In this document: piece after piece, positions 42,943-50,575 of the stretch | How the letters are laid out: every line of letters begins with the position of its first letter | Numbering within the stretch: the first letter of the stretch is position 1 | Source: Pseudomonas frederiksbergensis | GTDB taxonomy: Bacteria > Pseudomonadota > Gammaproteobacteria > Pseudomonadales > Pseudomonadaceae | DNA length: 50,750 nt | Reading direction: 5' to 3' | Assembly (NCBI RefSeq): GCF_017114915.1 | Contig: NZ_JAAUOE010000027.1 | Span: 20,973 to 71,722 of the forward strand | Notes under the pieces: model-generated | What the model saw: only the letters and a program-made list of their open reading frames with translations | Databases searched by the model: none | Told to the model about the DNA's origin: nothing | Position numbers and translations under genes: made by a program

Positions 42943-44412
42943 GTGAAGCATTTACTTAAGGATCCCACGCTGTGGCGTACCGGTGCCTACATCGCTGGCG
43001 AATGGCTGACCAAGACGCTGCACGGTCAGTACACGCTACGTAATCCGGTGGATCAAACGGTGCTGGCCGAGTTGCCGCGCTGCCGTGAAACTGAAGTTCG
43101 GCACGCCATCGACGCGGCGCATGAGGCTTTCGGCCCGTGGCGTCGCCTGACGGCCAAACGCCGTGGCGAGGTGTTGCGCCGCTGGTATGAGTTGATGGTT
43201 GAACATCGGGAGGATATTGCCACGCTGATTACCTTGGAGGAGGGCAAGCCTCTGGAGGAGGCGCGCGGCGAAGTCGATTACGCGGCGTCTTTTGTACGCT
43301 GGTTTGGCGAGGAAGCCACGCGGGTGCGTGGCGAAATGATCCCGGGCGTAAAGGACACTCAGCGCATCGTTGTACTGCGCGAACCCATCGGGGTATGCGC
43401 CGCGATCACGCCTTGGAACTTTCCCGCTGCCATGATTACGCGCAAGGCCGCTCCGGCCCTCGCGGCCGGTTGCACAATGGTCGTGAAACCGGCTAGCCAG
43501 ACGCCCTTGACCGCCCTGGCACTCGCCGAACTCGCCCAACGCGCGGGTGTGCCGGCCGGTGTTTTCAGTGTGATCACCGGTAATGACACCCGAGACATTG
43601 CCGGTGAACTCACGGCCAACCCGTTGGTGCGCAAGCTCACGTTCACCGGTTCTACTGAAGTCGGCCGGCTGCTGTTGGCGCAAGCGGCGCAAACCGTGAA
43701 GAAATGCTCGATGGAGCTGGGCGGCAATGCTCCGTTCATTGTCTTCGATGATGCTGACCTCGATGCGGCCGCCGACGGCGTGATGCTGGCCAAGTTCCGC
43801 AACAGCGGCCAGTCATGTATCGGCGCGAATCGGGTGCTGGTGCAGTCCGGGGTGTATGACGCACTGGCCGAGCGCATTGTCGAACGTGTGGCACGGCTTA
43901 ACGTTGGCAACGGCCTTGAGCCAGGTATGCACGTGGGGCCATTAATAGACGAAGCCGCGGTGCGCAAATCCCAGGCGCTGATCGATGATGCGCTGGCGCA
44001 GGGCGCGCGGCTGTTGTCCGGCGGCACCCGTCACGCCCTCGGTGGCGGCTTCTTCCAGCCCACGGTGCTTGCGCAGGTGACGCAGGCGATGCGGATCGCC
44101 CAGGAGGAGATCTTCGGCCCGGTCATGCCGCTGTTGCGTTTCGAGACGGATGACGAGGCGATCACCATGGCCAATGACAGCGAGTATGGCCTCGCGGCCT
44201 ACCTGTTCAGCCGCGATGCGGCGCGTATCTGGCGTACCGCTGAGGGCCTTGAAGCCGGCATGGTCGGGATCAACAGCGGCTTGATATCGAATGAGGTCGC
44301 TCCCTTCGGTGGCGTGAAGCAGAGCGGTCTCGGTCGGGAGGGATCCCACCTGGGGATCGACGAGTTCCTGGAGGTGAAATACCTCTGCTGGGATGGCTTG
44401 GAAAGCGTTTGA
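42943..44412 (+). CDS. NAD(P)-dependent aldehyde dehydrogenase (GabD-like)
   Basis: 489 residues. Catalytic Cys in NSGQSCIGANR, general base Glu in MELGGNAPFIVFDD, NAD loop FTGSTEVGRLL, and ITPWNFPAAMITRK. It looks like the succinate-semialdehyde dehydrogenase group but such enzymes also oxidise aromatic or side-chain aldehydes. GTG 42943 follows the DapA-family stop by 16 bp with GAGGA upstream. Presumed to oxidise the aldehyde released by the lyase. A strong terminator ends the operon. Confidence 0.9.
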   Translation: MKHLLKDPTLWRTGAYIAGEWLTKTLHGQYTLRNPVDQTVLAELPRCRETEVRHAIDAAHEAFGPWRRLTAKRRGEVLRRWYELMVEHREDIATLITLEEGKPLEEARGEVDYAASFVRWFGEEATRVRGEMIPGVKDTQRIVVLREPIGVCAAITPWNFPAAMITRKAAPALAAGCTMVVKPASQTPLTALALAELAQRAGVPAGVFSVITGNDTRDIAGELTANPLVRKLTFTGSTEVGRLLLAQAAQTVKKCSMELGGNAPFIVFDDADLDAAADGVMLAKFRNSGQSCIGANRVLVQSGVYDALAERIVERVARLNVGNGLEPGMHVGPLIDEAAVRKSQALIDDALAQGARLLSGGTRHALGGGFFQPTVLAQVTQAMRIAQEEIFGPVMPLLRFETDDEAITMANDSEYGLAAYLFSRDAARIWRTAEGLEAGMVGINSGLISNEVAPFGGVKQSGLGREGSHLGIDEFLEVKYLCWDGLESV

Positions 44413-44424
44413 ATCATTGCAGGT

Positions 44425-44477
44425 AAAGGCCGATGGATTGCGGTTCACATGAGCCGCATTTCGTCGGCCTTTTTATT
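44425..44477 (+). terminator. Rho-independent terminator after the aldolase operon
   Basis: Outer stem AAAGGCCGA (44425-44433) pairing with TCGGCCTTT (44464-44472), inner stem TGCGG-TC / GA-CCGCA, then TTTATTT. It isolates the second monooxygenase gene and its nod-box-type site from upstream transcription. Confidence 0.85.
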
Positions 44478-44532
44478 TGCGCGCGAACAGGCAGACGCCC
44501 CGAGCAACGGGCCAGGCTTACCTCCGAGACCC

Positions 44533-44569
44533 ATCGCCTGCAGCGATACCTCGGATTGTGCAAAGCGAT
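44533..44569. promoter_or_regulatory. Nod-box-type operator, site 3
   Basis: ATC (44533) N9 GAT (44545) N7 ATT (44555) N9 GAT (44567): identical spacing to sites 1 and 2, one mismatch (ATT for ATC). It lies 156 bp before the second FAD monooxygenase gene, after a terminator, where a promoter is needed. The remainder of 44413-44724 holds no gene that I can support. Confidence 0.7.
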
Positions 44570-44724
44570 TTCAGCGCTGATATCCGATTCGATAGTCTCG
44601 TCCTTGATTCGGTATTTGTGTCGGAACTTCATGATTCTGCGGCGTTGACTTTACGACGCCGCCGAGCTCGTTGGTGCGCCATGCAATGTCTGCCCGAGCG
44701 AATAAAAATAATTAGGAGAGCGTG

Positions 44725-45858
44725 ATGATTGCAGCAGTCAATAAGGTCCTGGTAATCGGAGGAGGGTTCTCCGGTATGACGGCGGCTATCCAGCTCGCCC
44801 GTCAGGGTGTGGAAGTTGACCTGATCGAAATCGATCCTTTGTGGTGCCCTCTAGGGGCGGGAATTACCCTTAGTGGGCCCACGCTACGAGCGCTTGATAC
44901 AGTTGGGATTCTTGAAAGGGTGGCCGGGGAAGGGTATCTGTCGACCAATTTCGATGTGTTTTCACCGGGAGGCGACCTGATCGTGCAGTTGGCGCTTCGA
45001 CCTCCGGTCAGCGATAAACCTATTCCCTGTGGCGGCGGCATTCTGCGCCCGGTGCTGGCTCGTATTTTTGCCGACAAGACACGGGAAGTGGGCACCCTTG
45101 TGCGCCTCGGCATCACGTTCGACAGCATCATCGAGCACGAGGATGGTGTTGAAGTGTCTTTCACCGACGGCACCTCTGGACGCTATGACCTGGTCATCGC
45201 CGCCGATGGTGTGCATTCGCGGATGCGAAAGGAGTTTTTCCCCGAAGCCCCTTCGCCAAAACCCATTCACCAGAGTGTCTGGCGCGCGGTACTAAAGCGT
45301 CCGCCGGAAATCGTACGTCCCAGTCACTGGTTGGGACGCACCAAGGTCGGCGTCAATCCGATTTCCGAAACGCATATGTACATGTTCCTCATGGAAAACC
45401 GCGAGTTTTCCGAGTGGATCGATCCGGCCAGTTGGCCAGGTGAAATGGCGCGGCTGCTGGGTGAGTTCCCCGCCCCGATCCTGCAAACGCTGGTGCCGCA
45501 ACTGCATGAGCCAGGTGCCAATATCGACTATCGGCCGCTGGCCAATCTGCTGGTGCCATTGCCCTGGCATAAGGGCCGCATTGTGATGATTGGGGACACG
45601 GTGCATGCCACCACGCCACATCTGGCTTCCGGGGCTGGAATTGGTATTGAGAGCGCCATCGTACTCGCCGAAGAGTTGCTCGCCGACGGCGATCTACAGA
45701 TTGCCCTGAACCGGTTCGAAGGGCGGCGTTGGGAGCGTTGCCAACTCGTGGTCGAAAACTCTGCACGGCTTTGCGAGATAGAAAAAAGTGGTGGTGACAA
45801 GGAAGAGCATGCTCAGATCATGCGCGAGTCCACTGCGACGTTGGCCGAGCCCATCTGA
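44725..45858 (+). CDS. FAD-dependent aromatic monooxygenase, copy 2
   Basis: 377 residues. GxGxxG in VIGGGFSGMTAAIQLA (12-17), DG motif VIAADGVHSRMRKEF, GD motif MIGDTVHATTPHLASGAGIGIESAIVL. Clearly a diverged paralogue of the enzyme at 24293: same length, same VHATTPHL block, same ending AEPI. ATG 44725 is preferred over GTG 44722; TAGGAGAG is 7 bases upstream. Alone between a terminator and a palindrome, under its own nod-box-type site. Probably hydroxylates a different ring or a different flavonoid class. Confidence 0.88.
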   Translation: MIAAVNKVLVIGGGFSGMTAAIQLARQGVEVDLIEIDPLWCPLGAGITLSGPTLRALDTVGILERVAGEGYLSTNFDVFSPGGDLIVQLALRPPVSDKPIPCGGGILRPVLARIFADKTREVGTLVRLGITFDSIIEHEDGVEVSFTDGTSGRYDLVIAADGVHSRMRKEFFPEAPSPKPIHQSVWRAVLKRPPEIVRPSHWLGRTKVGVNPISETHMYMFLMENREFSEWIDPASWPGEMARLLGEFPAPILQTLVPQLHEPGANIDYRPLANLLVPLPWHKGRIVMIGDTVHATTPHLASGAGIGIESAIVLAEELLADGDLQIALNRFEGRRWERCQLVVENSARLCEIEKSGGDKEEHAQIMRESTATLAEPI

Positions 45859-45908
45859 ATTAAATGAGTCGCTGTTCTGGTGCCCATCACTCATGTCTAT
45901 GGTGCGCG

Positions 45909-45952
45909 GCACGTCAACGCGAACTCAACTGGTCGAGTCCGCGTTGACGTGC
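45909..45952. terminator. Long palindrome between convergent genes
   Basis: Perfect 13-bp arms GCACGTCAACGCG / CGCGTTGACGTGC with an internal ACTC/GAGT pairing. It lies between the second monooxygenase (+) and the EthD-domain gene (-), suiting a bidirectional terminator, though no U run is visible. Confidence 0.6.
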
Positions 45953-45981
45953 TGTTGAGCACAGTCCCGTTGATTAAGCGT

Positions 45982-46716
45982 TTACTGGTTCAGGTCCATA
46001 ATGACCACCTCTTTGACGTACACGAAAAAAGACTCTGATGACACCACAATCCCTTCGTCAGAAAGCTGTTGGAACAGTGAGTGCTGATACTGACGAAAAC
46101 TGGAAAGATCGCTTTCATTTTCAAACCACATGCTGCAAGCACCTTCGTAGACCGTTATCTCTGGTCCGAAATAGGCGGTTACCCTGTCACCTTCGGGCAG
46201 GTACCTGGAACGAACATGACGGCGTAGTACACTTTGAAAATTTGGGTGTCGGCTGATGATTGCATCGTGTGCCAAATCCCATGCGGTGAAAAAAGAATCC
46301 AAATGAACCGTTGGATTCTTTTTCAAGAAAATCATCACCTTGCATTTGTGGGTCGCTGCACCTGCGTGGGAGGTTTCGACCTCATCCATCAATTGAGCGG
46401 CCTGGTTAGAAAGGTCTGCGAAGTTTTTTGCATCAGGCCCTACGGTTTGTTGGGTATAGGGGTCGCTGAAGGTGTGAATCAAACCTGACATATCATCAAA
46501 AAATAATTCCGTGATGGAGTCTCGGTGAAAATTTTTTGTATAGGTAACATCGGAGTCAACTCCGAAAGCACCGTCGATGACATGGTTCTGTACGTATCGT
46601 TTGACACTCAAAGGTTTGGCGCGAGCAATATTTCCATGCTGATGCTCTATATATTCCAAAAACTCAGCATGAGTCATCCCAGGTTTTCGGCGTACGGCGG
46701 CTAGCATTTTAATCAT
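45982..46716 (-). CDS. EthD-domain protein
   Basis: 244 residues, a tandem of two dimeric alpha/beta-barrel (ferredoxin-like) repeats: MIKMLAAVRRKPGMTHAEFLEYIEHQHG (1-28) is the EthD signature, and KVMIFLKKNPTVHLDSFFTAWDLAHD starts the second. EthD-like proteins accompany many oxygenase systems and include small cofactor-free or haem-degrading enzymes and polyketide cyclases. The His/Tyr in EHQHG is the family's conserved acid-base pair. Codon use is more A/T-rich than the catabolic genes. GAGAGCTCTC precedes the ATG. Role undetermined. Confidence 0.75.
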   Translation of the reverse strand: MIKMLAAVRRKPGMTHAEFLEYIEHQHGNIARAKPLSVKRYVQNHVIDGAFGVDSDVTYTKNFHRDSITELFFDDMSGLIHTFSDPYTQQTVGPDAKNFADLSNQAAQLMDEVETSHAGAATHKCKVMIFLKKNPTVHLDSFFTAWDLAHDAIISRHPNFQSVLRRHVRSRYLPEGDRVTAYFGPEITVYEGACSMWFENESDLSSFRQYQHSLFQQLSDEGIVVSSESFFVYVKEVVIMDLNQ

Positions 46717-46994
46717 GAGAGCTCTCGCGTTTGTCGGATCAATTTTAAATGAATTTATTTTCCTGAATATTTAATGCGTATTTATTACGCGCGATATTCT
46801 GGAATTACTTTATTCAGCAATAAAATATATAACTAGGACTGACCGGCGAACCAATCAGTATTTCCGCTAGGAGGTATCGCGCAATAGCATGCTTGACAAG
46901 CCTTGCGTCGGTGTTGGACCGCGCCCATCGATGGCAGAACGCGATAGCGAGGGGGTATGAAGCCTCCATGGCTACGCCTGACCTAGTTAGGGTA

Positions 46995-47275
46995 GGAGTG
47001 GTATACGGTACGCAGCACCATTTGATCGTTGCACATGAGGTGAGCAACGTCGGTTTCCGACCGCGATCAACTCAGTTCGATGGTCAAGCAGACCTGCGAG
47101 GCGATGGCGTCAGAAACGCTGTCGGTCGTGGCTGACCGAGGTTACTTCAAAAGTGAAGAAATCCTGGCTTGTCACGATGCCGGCATCACCGCCTATGTGC
47201 CTAAGCTGATGACCTCTGGAGCGAAGGCAGGCGGGCGTTTCAATAACGACCTTGCGTCGCGATTACAGTAGCCTG
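46995..47275 (+). pseudogene. IS1182-type transposase remnant
   Basis: The + strand reads QHHLIVAHEVSNVG, then in the next frame MVKQTCEAMASETLSVVADRGY and FKSEEILACHDAGITAYVPK, the catalytic-domain block of IS1182/IS4-like DDE transposases (VADRGYFKSEEI). The frame is broken near 47060, and both ends of the element are missing. No terminal repeats could be found, so it is a fossil. Confidence 0.7.
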
Positions 47276-47521
47276 GAGTTCGACGAAAACCATTTGATTA
47301 TCAGCTACCCCTTCTCGGCGCTTTAATACCGCTAAACAGATCACGCGCTACGCCAGGGGCTACAGATTTTTGTAGTTGCTGCCAAAGAGCGAGATTGTGA
47401 TTGGGCCATCAGGGTTTGCAAGCAGATCTGAAACTACATCGTTAGGCCAGGCTTACGTTACTCTCCATCCCTCGGCACAACGTTTACACTTAACTGCTCC
47501 GCACCCTCGAAGAACCTCCCC

Positions 47522-48077
47522 GGTGAACGTCAACGACGCCAGTTTCGAAGAACTGCTCAACGCTTTGCATGACGGCGTCTACATCACTGATGGCGACGGC
47601 AAGACGCTGAAGGTCAATCAAGCCTATGAGCGCCAGACCGGGCTCAGTGGTGCTGATCTCATCGGCCGATCCATGCGGGAGCTTGTGAAGGAGGGCGTCC
47701 TCTCGCAATCGGCCACACTGCGTGTATTGCATGAAGGTCGGCCGGTGTCGGTGTACGGCGAGGCTCCGGACAATGCCAGCGAGGCCAGCGAAGACGCCGA
47801 CAGCCAGGCGGGCCCGCGCTACATCATCCGCAAGACCCATACAGATCAGAAAAGCGCCCAGGAAGCGGCGGCGGCGCAACTGAAGAAGTTGCAGCGCGGT
47901 AAGTCCACCATGTCCATCACCCGACCGCTCACGCCTGAGATTGTCGCCGAGGGTCGGCTCGATGTGCGCAACCATCGCACCAGCGCTAATCGGCTGTGGC
48001 AGGTCGAGTCGGTTTCACACGTCATTGGGTCGGGCGGGGTGGCGTCGTCGTCGGCGGAATGTGTGACGCCAGCGTGA
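47522..48077 (+). pseudogene. Chimera: PAS sensor start joined to phage late-control D end
   Basis: One open frame of two unrelated parts. 47522 to about 47740 reads VNVNDASFEELLNALHDGVY, ITDGDGKTLKVNQAYERQTG, the N-terminal PAS domain of a sigma-54-dependent activator. After about 47745 it reads RYIIRKTHTDQKSAQEAA, AQLKKLQRGKSTMSIT and LWQVESVSHVIGSGG, the C-terminal part of phage tail protein gpD (P2 late control D). Neither part is complete: no AAA+ or DNA-binding domain, no N-terminal two thirds of gpD. Most likely an illegitimate join, with function lost. Confidence 0.6.
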
Positions 48078-48098
48078 AACTCGGGGGCGATCAAGGGG

Positions 48099-48391
48099 CC
48101 TACTCGGCCACCGTACGCGGCCCCATGGCGCCCCAGAAGGAGTTCCAACTCTTGTCCCAGCAGTTGATGGTGATCTTGCCGGCGCCGGTCTTGTAGTCAG
48201 GGTTGTCTTTGTGGCCGCAGTCCCGCAGCCCGAAGGGTGATCGGGTCGAGCCATGGCGCACCGGTGAGACCAGCTTGGTTAACGCCGTAGTCGGAATCTT
48301 TGCAAGCTCCGCTTGCTTGAGAAAGCTCCCGAGTCACCTCGAAGAGCATAGAGGCTTGCCCTATAGAGGGCCGTCCTTCGAGAGCAACCAA
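48099..48391 (-). pseudogene. Frameshifted prophage-type gene
   Basis: Minus strand: LSQASGACKDSDYGVNQAG, LTGAPWLDPITLRAAG and then, one frame over, LRDCGHKDNPDYKTGAGK, ITINCWDKSWNSFWGAMG and RTVAE-stop at 48099. The two halves fit a single small protein if one base is removed near 48225. The Trp/Cys-rich end has the look of small proteins next to phage tail genes. I do not recognise a function. Confidence 0.45.
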
Positions 48392-48461
48392 AACTCCGGA
48401 TTTTGTTATAGGCCCATTCCCAACCCCGAGACTTGGTCTTTTCGGCAGGTGTTAATTTCAC
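48279..48461 (-). CDS. Possible small prophage protein
   Basis: 60 residues from GTG 48461: WEWAYNKIRSFGCSRRTALYRASLYALRGD is a plausible basic helical protein with conserved-looking Trp residues; the last 15 residues (KRSLQRFRLRR) look like out-of-frame sequence. It overlaps the pseudogene at 48099-48391 in another frame. Weak start region. Could be a truncated gene. Confidence 0.25.
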   Translation of the reverse strand: MKLTPAEKTKSRGWEWAYNKIRSFGCSRRTALYRASLYALRGDSGAFSSKRSLQRFRLRR

Positions 48462-48860
48462 TTCACAGAGCCTCTAGCAGTGGAGTTTGCCGGGATCATA
48501 GCAATGTGCCTCCGTTAGAAAAGCGTCAAATAATAACCTTTCATGTATCAGGGTTAATACATATCCGGCGCTTGGTCTTCAGGAGGAAAAAACACGCTGA
48601 TTACTCGGTTTTTTGGCTGGTGCGTAAGGGCAGGGGCAAACTAGGGGCTTGGGGTTCAGGTCGGCAGAACGCCTGGATGGGAGGGCACTACTGTAGGAAT
48701 ATACAACGCTAAGTTATTGATTATTATAGGGGAATGTAGCAGTTCTGAGAGCATTACAAAAATCCAATTTTCTCTTATAGATCAGTAGCTTATGGTGGTT
48801 TAACGGTCACCTTGACGTGGCGGTGGCCAAGGTGACAACTTTACGATTTTAGATCTGCGC
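48462..48860. other. A/T-rich non-coding interval with hairpin
   Basis: About 400 bp in which no reading frame is convincing. It contains a perfect 9-bp stem GTCACCTTG / CAAGGTGAC (48806-48836, 13-base loop), just downstream of the minus-strand gene ending at 48861 and probably its terminator. Confidence 0.4.
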
Positions 48861-49061
48861 TTATCCTGGCGATACCTGTCGACGTATTTCTTCAAGCTGA
48901 TCCTGTGCTTCGTCGAGGGCTGCCTTAGAAGCCGCCAAGCGCTCTGCATCTCTTTCGGTCGAATGGTCGCTAGGGATTGACTCGATCACGTCGCAATGAT
49001 TATCAAAGGCTTGATTCGCCTTCTCGCGGGCTTTATTAAGAAATTCGCAGGTGGTTGTCAT
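48861..49061 (-). CDS. Small helical hypothetical protein
   Basis: 66 residues, strongly helical and charged (FLNKAREKANQAFDNHCDVI, RDAERLAASKAALDEAQDQLEEIRRQV), probably a coiled coil. ATG 49061 is used: TAAGGA lies 9 bases upstream, and further upstream codons lack support. No family recognised. It lies within the mobile remnant region. Confidence 0.5.
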   Translation of the reverse strand: MTTTCEFLNKAREKANQAFDNHCDVIESIPSDHSTERDAERLAASKAALDEAQDQLEEIRRQVSPG

Positions 49062-49451
49062 TAGTGCATTCCTTACCGGTTCAAGCTGGTTGTGAGTCTT
49101 TCGGCTCGTCGCCGGAAGTGACCGCATCTTGTACCAATTTTTGTACCAATGACCGAGTAAAGCAGGTTAAACCCGGGTATTGCAACATAACAAAGTGCCC
49201 GATTCCATTGGCCCTGAGTACCTTGCCTCACCGCTGTAGAATCGCGGTGTAATTCTGCTCCAGCGAAACAAGATTCCCTGACAAGGTTTCGCGGCGCCAG
49301 AGCTGATTAGGTTGCGCAAAACCTACGCTACAGGCCACGGTTTACCGTTTGCATAAGCACAAAAAAGCGGATGGTTTGCCACCATAAATAGGGCATATAT
49401 TCTTTACAGAATAATAGGTTAGGTCGTTACAAGCCCCAGTATGGGGTGCTA

Positions 49452-49485
49452 GGGGTCGAGTGTTCGAATCACTCCGTCCCGACCA
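49452..49485 (+). other. tRNA 3'-end fragment, likely attachment site
   Basis: GGTCGAGTG-TTCGAAT-CACTC is a perfect T arm (5-bp stem, 7-base loop), followed by CGTCCCG, discriminator A and CCA, i.e. the 3' part of a tRNA (acceptor complement CGGGACG; a tRNA-Pro would fit). No D arm or anticodon arm lies upstream, so it is not a full gene. Tyrosine integrases of genomic islands recombine at exactly such tRNA 3' ends, and an integrase remnant lies 66 bp away. The rest of 49062-49550 has a small CACCGC/GCGGTG hairpin near 49230 and nothing else that I can support. Confidence 0.7.
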
Positions 49486-49495
49486 TATTTCGTGA

Positions 49496-49531
49496 GGGGA
49501 TCAAGCACTTAGTGGCTTGATCCCCTTTCTC
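49496..49531 (+). terminator. Terminator behind the tRNA fragment
   Basis: Perfect 11-bp stem GGGGATCAAGC / GCTTGATCCCC, 8-base loop, then TTTCTCGTTT. It is the terminator that belonged to the tRNA transcript, carried along with its 3' end. Confidence 0.85.
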
Positions 49532-49550
49532 GTTTCAGGTCTGCGCAAAA

Positions 49551-49757
49551 CTACCCAGTGATTTCGCTGATATTCAGGTCCGGTATCGCCTCAGGCCGGA
49601 CGATTTTCTCGTGGTCCCGCTGGTAGTTTTTGGCCATGCCCTCGCTCGCGTGCCCTGCGATCTTCTGTCCATCGTTTCCGGCATTCTTCTACAGGTGCAG
49701 CGACAGCGCCCGCACTTCATGGAAGCTCGGCACCTCCTCCGTGCCAGAGCCGCTACA
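49551..49757 (-). pseudogene. Tyrosine integrase C-terminal remnant
   Basis: Minus strand: EEVPSFHEVRALSLHL, stop codon TAG (in place of an aromatic codon), KNAGNDGQKIAGHASEGMAK, NYQRDHEKIVRPEAIPDLNI, ending SEITG. HExR, GHAS and the Tyr nucleophile in KNYQ are the catalytic boxes of phage-type tyrosine recombinases. About 70 codons remain of about 400, with an internal stop, so it is dead. Its position next to the tRNA 3' end is the usual integrase-att arrangement. Confidence 0.75.
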
Positions 49758-49766
49758 TACGTCAAC

Positions 49767-50264
49767 CTAATCGGCAGATGCATCGGTTAGAAAGTAGATG
49801 CTGTGGCGGGGGTTGGGCGAGCAGCGCTTCCAGGTTTTTTCATCGCATGCGGTATGCCTGTTAGATAAGTCCTTCTCAATGTGTATTGTTTGGACGATGC
49901 AATAGCCGCGATTTCTCACCGAGCGGAAAAGGTTATCTCCTCTAGAGGACCTCTTGAACTTCGCTTGTAGCCTGCTGAGGCACATCACCAGTCCCTTATA
50001 GTGGTCAAGGTTTTTGTTTAGTTTTTTGGAAATGGCATCATTACTTACTATCCGTTCTGTGCTGCTTATTAACAAGTCGAGTACTGCGTACTCCATCTTG
50101 GTTAGATTGACAGTTGTTTCATTGTTAGTAAGTAATTGCAGAGGCTTGACTAGCATCCATGCATTTGAACTTTGTGCGCGTATTGCGTTGAACATACTCT
50201 TTTCAACGGGGGCGTGCGCCTCGAAAGCGGAGGGTCGTCTGGAGGGGGGCGTATCGATATTCAT
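49767..50264 (-). CDS. Stand-alone winged-helix (OmpR-type) regulator
   Basis: 165 residues with no receiver domain. Residues about 38-128 form a trans_reg_C winged helix: beta hairpin QLLTNNETTVNLTKMEYAVL, recognition helix region DAISKKLNKNLDHYKGLVMC, and wing SVRNRGYCIV. The flanks show no membrane helix, so it is not ToxR-like as read. A second possible start is Met at 50195 (AAAAGAG upstream). Low G+C compared with neighbours indicates transfer with the island. It may regulate island genes now lost or lying outside the window. Confidence 0.6.
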   Translation of the reverse strand: MNIDTPPSRRPSAFEAHAPVEKSMFNAIRAQSSNAWMLVKPLQLLTNNETTVNLTKMEYAVLDLLISSTERIVSNDAISKKLNKNLDHYKGLVMCLSRLQAKFKRSSRGDNLFRSVRNRGYCIVQTIHIEKDLSNRHTACDEKTWKRCSPNPRHSIYFLTDASAD

Positions 50265-50575
50265 CTAAGTGAGGCTGTTTCTTTGGATGTATTGCTCTTC
50301 CGCTAGCTGGCTCGAAATAGAGAAATTCCTAGGTCAGCGGAGATGGCGCAGTGCAATGCAGAGTGTATTTCGGTTAAAACCGGCTAATTTCGGTGATGAT
50401 ACGTTTCAGCAATCATAAAATCTTTAAAAAAGATCGAACGCACGTTGGTTCTGATAGGGAGGATTAAGGACATTCCAGCCAGTTGCGGGTGTCTTCGATT
50501 TCGTACGGATCTACGGTTTCGCCTCAGTATTTGAGGCGAGATGGTAGCGGGGCAGCGACAAGGTGCAGTGCTAAT
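50265..50575. other. Intergenic region with hairpin
   Basis: 311 bp without a supportable gene. It contains a perfect CGCCTCA/TGAGGCG hairpin with a 5-base loop (50520-50538), downstream of the minus-strand gene that ends at 50576, perhaps its terminator. A/T-rich around 50410-50440. Confidence 0.4.

Noticed and set aside
46995..47275. An active insertion sequence
   Set aside because: Frame broken, both ends missing and no terminal inverted repeats or target duplication seen.
48203..48712. A 169-codon + strand frame in the mobile region
   Set aside because: Composition is unstructured, no ribosome site, and it lies opposite the better-supported minus-strand prophage fragments.
49410..49485. 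A complete tRNA gene
   Set aside because: Only the T arm and acceptor 3' strand are present; no D arm, anticodon arm or 5' acceptor strand can be folded upstream.
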